Assembly: GCF_910592395.1 (NCBI RefSeq)
Contig: NC_088308.1
Coordinates: 746,001-806,000, forward strand
Length of the DNA stretch: 60,000 nucleotides
Source of the DNA: Lineus longissimus
Taxonomy: Eukaryota; Nemertea; Pilidiophora; Heteronemertea; Lineidae
Direction of reading: 5' to 3'
The notes under the pieces are model-generated. The model was not told the origin of the DNA and made no database searches. It saw nothing but the letters and a program-made list of their open reading frames with translations. This document shows, piece after piece, positions 58,301 through 60,000 of the stretch. The translations under genes and the position numbers were made by a program. Each line of letters opens with the position of its first letter. The first letter of the stretch is position 1.

Positions 58301-59951
58301 TTTTATAGGCCTCTGTGACAGGACCCAGGAAGTCTTATGCCACGCTTAACACTATGTCCCCATGTAAATGATACGTTCATCCTCTTTACTTTAGGACTGG
58401 TCAAGTATCGATACTCTGATGCTCTCCTCCAGGGTGGCTAAGCTTCAGGGATTGCAGAAGCTGACTGAGTTACAAGAGTTTCTCGAGTTCATGAGATATG
58501 ATAGTAAGTATCTTGTTGTTTCATTCCTGATTAGTGAACTCTTCCTATGGCCCTGTGGAGGAGAGGGAGCAGACAATGTCCTTCCAACTATCACAGCTTG
58601 TGAACAAACTTATGCCTAATGCCAAAGAAGACCTTCCAATAGAATCATAGATTTGACTTGTCTCTTCCACAACAGGTAACTTCCAGAATAGCCATCTCTC
58701 TGTGAGCCTGGTCGACAAGTGGCTGGATCATAAACCGGACTTGTTGATGGACCCCTCCAATATCTGGGATGATATTACCACCAATAGGTAAGATACATGT
58801 AGGCTATCTTATTTTGCAAGCCTGAGATGGACTCCTCATATCTATGATTATTTGGAGGGGGAGGGGAGTTGAAGCTGTAAGTAGTGCCATCAGGAGACTT
58901 CATTGGTACTATTTCCTTGGAACAACAATGCTGGACATTTGGATGACAAGACAGATATATCCACCATACAAACTCAACAGCATACCTCAGCCAAAACTTA
59001 GGATATCCACCATTCAAACTCAACAGCATACCTCAGCCAAAACTTAGGATATCCACCATACAAACTCAACAGCATACCTCAGCCAAAACTTAGGATATGT
59101 TTCCACCCAGGTGTGTGTTCATCGACCACCTTGACAAGAAGCTCGAGAAACAGGGGATCCATGAAGAGACACACAGCGCCTTCGAGATGAAGAAGGTTCT
59201 GTTGAGGCTGAGTCAGGCTGGCAGCGCGAGAGAACAGAACAACTTCCCATTGGCGCTCAAGCTCTTGAAAACAACGCATAGGGTAGGTGGTTAGGCAATG
59301 TGTCAAGCTCAAACATCTCACAGACAATTCTCAGCTCTTCACTAACTCTGGGTATATCTGACCAGCCTCAAGATCACGAAAGATGTCTCAGTGTCATGTA
59401 TTGGACTCTAATCATGTTGATCATTCATATGTGTGCAACTTGAGTTAGAATGCCCTTTTTCATTACAATCATTGTATTCATCATCATTCCTGCCACTTCA
59501 GAATGCTAAAGCAACTAATGACGAGTCTTTGCTGATTCAATGGACCCATTGTTACTCCCTCACACATCAACAGAAGGTTCACATGGTCGGCAGCAGCCTA
59601 CCATTGCCAAAGAAACTGGAGAGTTTGTTGAGCTCAATGGACCAGCTACGTGAGTATATGACCTTGGCAGGTTTACTTCTGACCCGTATTGATTGAATAT
59701 GACGTAACTTGTCATGTAGCTTGGTAGATGAATGTGGTTGACCCTTCCTTGTCTTTCCAGAGAAGCTTAGCAGCAGTGATGTGTTCAAGTGTGACAGTCT
59801 ATTAGGCAGACAACAGGACATCCTTCAGGGGAAGACACTCGATATGGTAGCCCTGGAGATCTTGGAGAATCTTGGCTCGGGTGATACGCTGCCTGATGAA
59901 ACCCTTGACAAGATAGCTAGCCTAACTGGTTGCCAACACAACATGGATCAG
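28355..59951 (+). CDS. PRKDC: DNA-dependent protein kinase catalytic subunit (DNA-PKcs), 3' partial
   Basis: A PIKK-family Ser/Thr kinase recruited by Ku to DNA ends for non-homologous end joining in the nucleus. I place 68 exons, all with AG/GT borders and mutually consistent phases, totalling 10,233 nt (3,411 codons) from ATG 28355 to a donor at 59952. Translated exons are collinear with human DNA-PKcs: for example [120 protein letters not shown] and [13 protein letters not shown]. The N-HEAT and M-HEAT solenoids and the start of FAT are present; the PI3K-type kinase and FATC domains lie beyond the window. Exon coordinates are given in the six block entries. Exon 14 is the least certain. 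Confidence 0.97.
28980..29190. other. CpG-rich patch in PRKDC intron 1
   Basis: Within a generally AT-rich intron (28518-29546), about 200 bp are rich in G+C and CpG (cgccccgcactcgccctcgccccgagccgtcgcc and onward). Several overlapping frames are open here simply because stops are rare in GC-rich DNA. It may be an internal CpG island, a second start region, or an inserted fragment. Confidence 0.45.
32622..32700 (+). mobile_element. tRNA-derived SINE fragment in PRKDC intron 9
   Basis: tgtggtctagtgcc (box A-like) is followed about 35 nt later by ctggatcgaacccc (box B-like, compare GGTTCGAATCC). Spacing and order match the internal RNA polymerase III promoter of a tRNA. There is no complete cloverleaf or intact acceptor stem, so this is a tRNA-like SINE head rather than a tRNA gene. 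Confidence 0.5.
33241..37527 (+). other. PRKDC: PRKDC exons 11-22 (model residues 377-943)
   Basis: Exons: 33241-33408, 33669-33837, 34016-34176, 34243-34314, 34443-34577, 34816-34934, 35306-35465, 35737-35862, 36111-36230, 36519-36678, 36970-37088, 37335-37527. Clear family blocks are [52 protein letters not shown] and [20 protein letters not shown]. Exon 20 ends at a shifted donor (cagg|gtgggt). Exon 14 (72 nt, [13 protein letters not shown]...YEDRSFS) has good borders and the right phase but weak similarity; exon 21 is a basic, Ser-rich linker ([20 protein letters not shown]). Confidence 0.9.
40731..41171. repeat. Minisatellite, ~14-15 copies of 30 bp, PRKDC intron 30
   Basis: The unit is ggttgtggctgtgagtact plus gtgagggtca, with few substitutions. 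Every unit contains gtgagtact, close to the donor of the preceding exon 30 (gtgagtaca). Minus-strand open frames over it are artefacts of the 30-bp period. Confidence 0.92.
41767..42030. repeat. Minisatellite, 6 copies of 44 bp spanning the exon 32 donor
   Basis: Units start at 41767, 41811, 41855, 41899, 41943 and 41987. Each begins agatcag|gtaagtgaga; in the first unit those seven bases are the coding end of exon 32 and gtaagt is its donor. The later five are intronic duplicates of the same exon-intron border. Confidence 0.93.
42966..43862. repeat. Minisatellite, 23 copies of 39 bp, PRKDC intron 34
   Basis: The unit is ctgtatgtcatcttaccac plus atgtaggtgtatgcagtggt, with tat/ttt and tatgcag/taggcag variants. 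As 39 is a multiple of 3 and some frames lack stops, three long overlapping frames (two forward, one reverse, each close to 300 codons) appear; their 13-residue periodic products have no other support and are not genes. Confidence 0.95.
44530..44605. repeat. (GATA)n-type microsatellite in PRKDC intron 35
   Basis: Runs of gata/taga interrupted by two copies of attgactagaat, giving a compound 28-32-bp higher-order unit. It lies 230 nt after exon 35. Confidence 0.85.
44880..44960. mobile_element. Degraded repeat making up PRKDC intron 36
   Basis: tagctcaccactggcgagct, with its inverted agctc/gagct ends and the following ccgtggcatccatcgccatc, resembles a repeat end common in marine invertebrate genomes (ttagctcacc...gtgagctattgcc). 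The intron is only 124 nt (44872-44995), and this fragment fills most of it. Recognition is by memory of the repeat style, not by alignment. Confidence 0.35.
45331..45440 (+). mobile_element. pogo/Tigger-like terminus in PRKDC intron 37
   Basis: acagtggaactccggtaaca and the following cgaccactcatgggaccgag resemble the CAGTGGAAC-type terminal repeat of pogo-like Tc1/mariner elements, next to a TA. No transposase is present and the other end was not located. Confidence 0.45.
47083..47178 (+). pseudogene. 3' end of a non-LTR retrotransposon RT ORF in PRKDC intron 41
   Basis: One frame reads [20 protein letters not shown] then [11 protein letters not shown] and a TGA. The pattern W-N-S-L ... S-x-x-S-F-K-x-x-L-K-x-x-L-F at the C-terminus is typical of CR1/L2/Rex-type endonuclease-reverse-transcriptase polyproteins. 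The rest of the ORF is missing, so this is a 5'-truncated, dead insertion, in the same orientation as PRKDC and outside its exons. Following agggcactatacaagacact resembles the 3' UTR tails of such elements. Confidence 0.65.
49229..50900. repeat. Minisatellite, 38 copies of 44 bp, PRKDC intron 46
   Basis: The unit is ataatccactcgtccttgtt plus ggtggctatcatccagtaga plus aagc. The array length of 1,672 bp is exactly 38 x 44, with no indels noticed; variation is confined to a few positions (at/ag in the first bases, ggtggc/agtggc, tccttg/tccgtg, cactcg/cgctcg). It fills most of the 1.9-kb intron and ends 52 bp before exon 47. Confidence 0.96.
50953..55690 (+). other. PRKDC: PRKDC exons 47-58 (model residues 2168-2906)
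   Basis: Exons: 50953-51213, 51448-51599, 51890-52021, 52187-52420, 52541-52690, 52829-53002, 53180-53269, 53526-53736, 54152-54536, 54729-54844, 55196-55327, 55511-55690. These form the end of the M-HEAT region and the ABCDE loop. Conserved blocks: [81 protein letters not shown] and [20 protein letters not shown]. Exon 55 holds the SQ/TQ-rich segment listed separately; exon 56 is very basic ([12 protein letters not shown]). Confidence 0.94.
54224..54414 (+). other. PRKDC: SQ/TQ cluster of DNA-PKcs (ABCDE-type autophosphorylation loop)
   Basis: Exon 55, model residues about 2660-2723, encodes ASQ, ATQ, RATQ, FTQTQ, LTQ and DSQ in order, following the conserved [13 protein letters not shown]. 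In vertebrates this loop carries the T2609-T2647 cluster whose autophosphorylation frees DNA ends for processing. At least seven S/T-Q sites remain although the intervening sequence is divergent, as expected for a phosphorylated flexible loop. Confidence 0.8.
55730..55850 (+). mobile_element. LINE/SINE 3'-tail fragment in PRKDC intron 58
   Basis: tgtaaagcactttgagacag and then gacttggcgccttccaatac resemble the widespread 3' tail tgtaaagcgctttgag...ggcgctatataaat of marine invertebrate retroposons. The preceding bases up to about 55730 also look retroposon-like but are unassigned. Confidence 0.45.
56201..56722. repeat. Minisatellite, ~18-19 copies of 28 bp, PRKDC intron 59
   Basis: The unit is agtgacaccttagaccgcca plus cctacgta, beginning about 40 nt after the exon 59 donor. 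Most junctions read tacgtaagtgac, so the array presents repeated GTAAGT strings; a minority read tacgttagt or tacgcaagt. Each unit also contains the palindrome tacgta. Confidence 0.93.
58957..59095. repeat. Short tandem array, 3 copies of 46 bp before PRKDC exon 66
   Basis: The unit is tatccaccatacaaactcaa plus cagcatacctcagccaaaac plus ttagga. It ends about 15 nt before exon 66, so it may contribute to branch-point and acceptor context. Confidence 0.9.
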
Positions 59952-60000
59952 GTCAGTGTTCATCTCCTCAGACAAAGTCAATCTTCATTCTCACAGTCTG

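Larger units (their letters stand above)
55934..59951 (+). other. PRKDC: PRKDC exons 59-68 (model residues 2907-3411)
   Basis: Exons: 55934-56160, 56874-57012, 57130-57207, 57592-57702, 57925-58152, 58395-58503, 58676-58787, 59111-59282, 59502-59649, 59761-59951. This is the first part of the FAT domain: [50 protein letters not shown]-type block in exon 65, and [15 protein letters not shown] in exon 66. The last donor, cag|gtcagt, leaves the frame open in phase 0, so the gene continues to the right of the window. Confidence 0.93.

Noticed and set aside
1-60000. CRISPR array, bacterial operons, phage or integrated virus
   Set aside because: The regular arrays here have no spacer variation (they are minisatellites), all genes are animal genes with spliceosomal introns or intronless metazoan families, and no viral hallmark gene was recognised.

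Overview
The window is intron-rich animal nuclear DNA. Introns have canonical GT/AG borders, intergenic DNA is AT-rich, the palindromes TACATGTA and TAGGCCTA recur, and there are many minisatellites and degraded transposon ends. A full-length DNA-PKcs gene together with a synaptopodin-2-like PDZ gene suggests a non-ecdysozoan marine invertebrate (amphioxus, hemichordate, echinoderm or lophotrochozoan type). The species cannot be fixed from the sequence alone.

Layout. (1) About 1.5-14.1 kb, + strand: a gene of the synaptopodin-2/SYNPO2L family. It has a PDZ-half exon, two very large alternative exons (A, 938 nt; B, 1,835 nt), a 39-nt microexon, an 804-nt core exon and a terminal exon. Phases allow A or B but not both, and each of these exons has an in-frame TAG inside its own 5' splice site followed by an AATAAA about 0.1-0.5 kb on. 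(2) 16.7-17.9 kb, - strand: an intronless type II membrane GT32 glycosyltransferase, with a 50/60-bp minisatellite just beyond its 5' end. (3) 18.5 kb: a 92-bp hairpin MITE. (4) 18.85-19.93 kb, - strand: an intronless rhodopsin-class GPCR with ERA instead of DRY. (5) 20.5-28.0 kb: a direct tandem duplication of a ~3.7-kb unit. The first 1,003 bp of the two copies are identical and the remainder has diverged. No recognisable protein gene was found in the unit. (6) 28.36 kb to the window end, + strand: PRKDC (DNA-PKcs), the giant PIKK kinase of non-homologous end joining. I place 68 phase-consistent exons (10,233 nt, 3,411 codons), from the start methionine through the N-HEAT and M-HEAT solenoids into the FAT domain. 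The PI3K-type catalytic domain lies beyond the window.

The genes do not form an operon-like unit. PRKDC is a nuclear DNA-repair kinase, the SYNPO2-like protein is expected at actin/Z-disc structures, GT32 in the Golgi, and the GPCR at the plasma membrane. The most unusual observations are the phase-enforced exon choice in the SYNPO2-like gene, the short repeat motifs in its exon B, the partly homogenised tandem duplication, and a set of PRKDC intronic minisatellites, three of which carry a 5'-splice-site-like core in every unit, one of them copying the real exon 32 donor.
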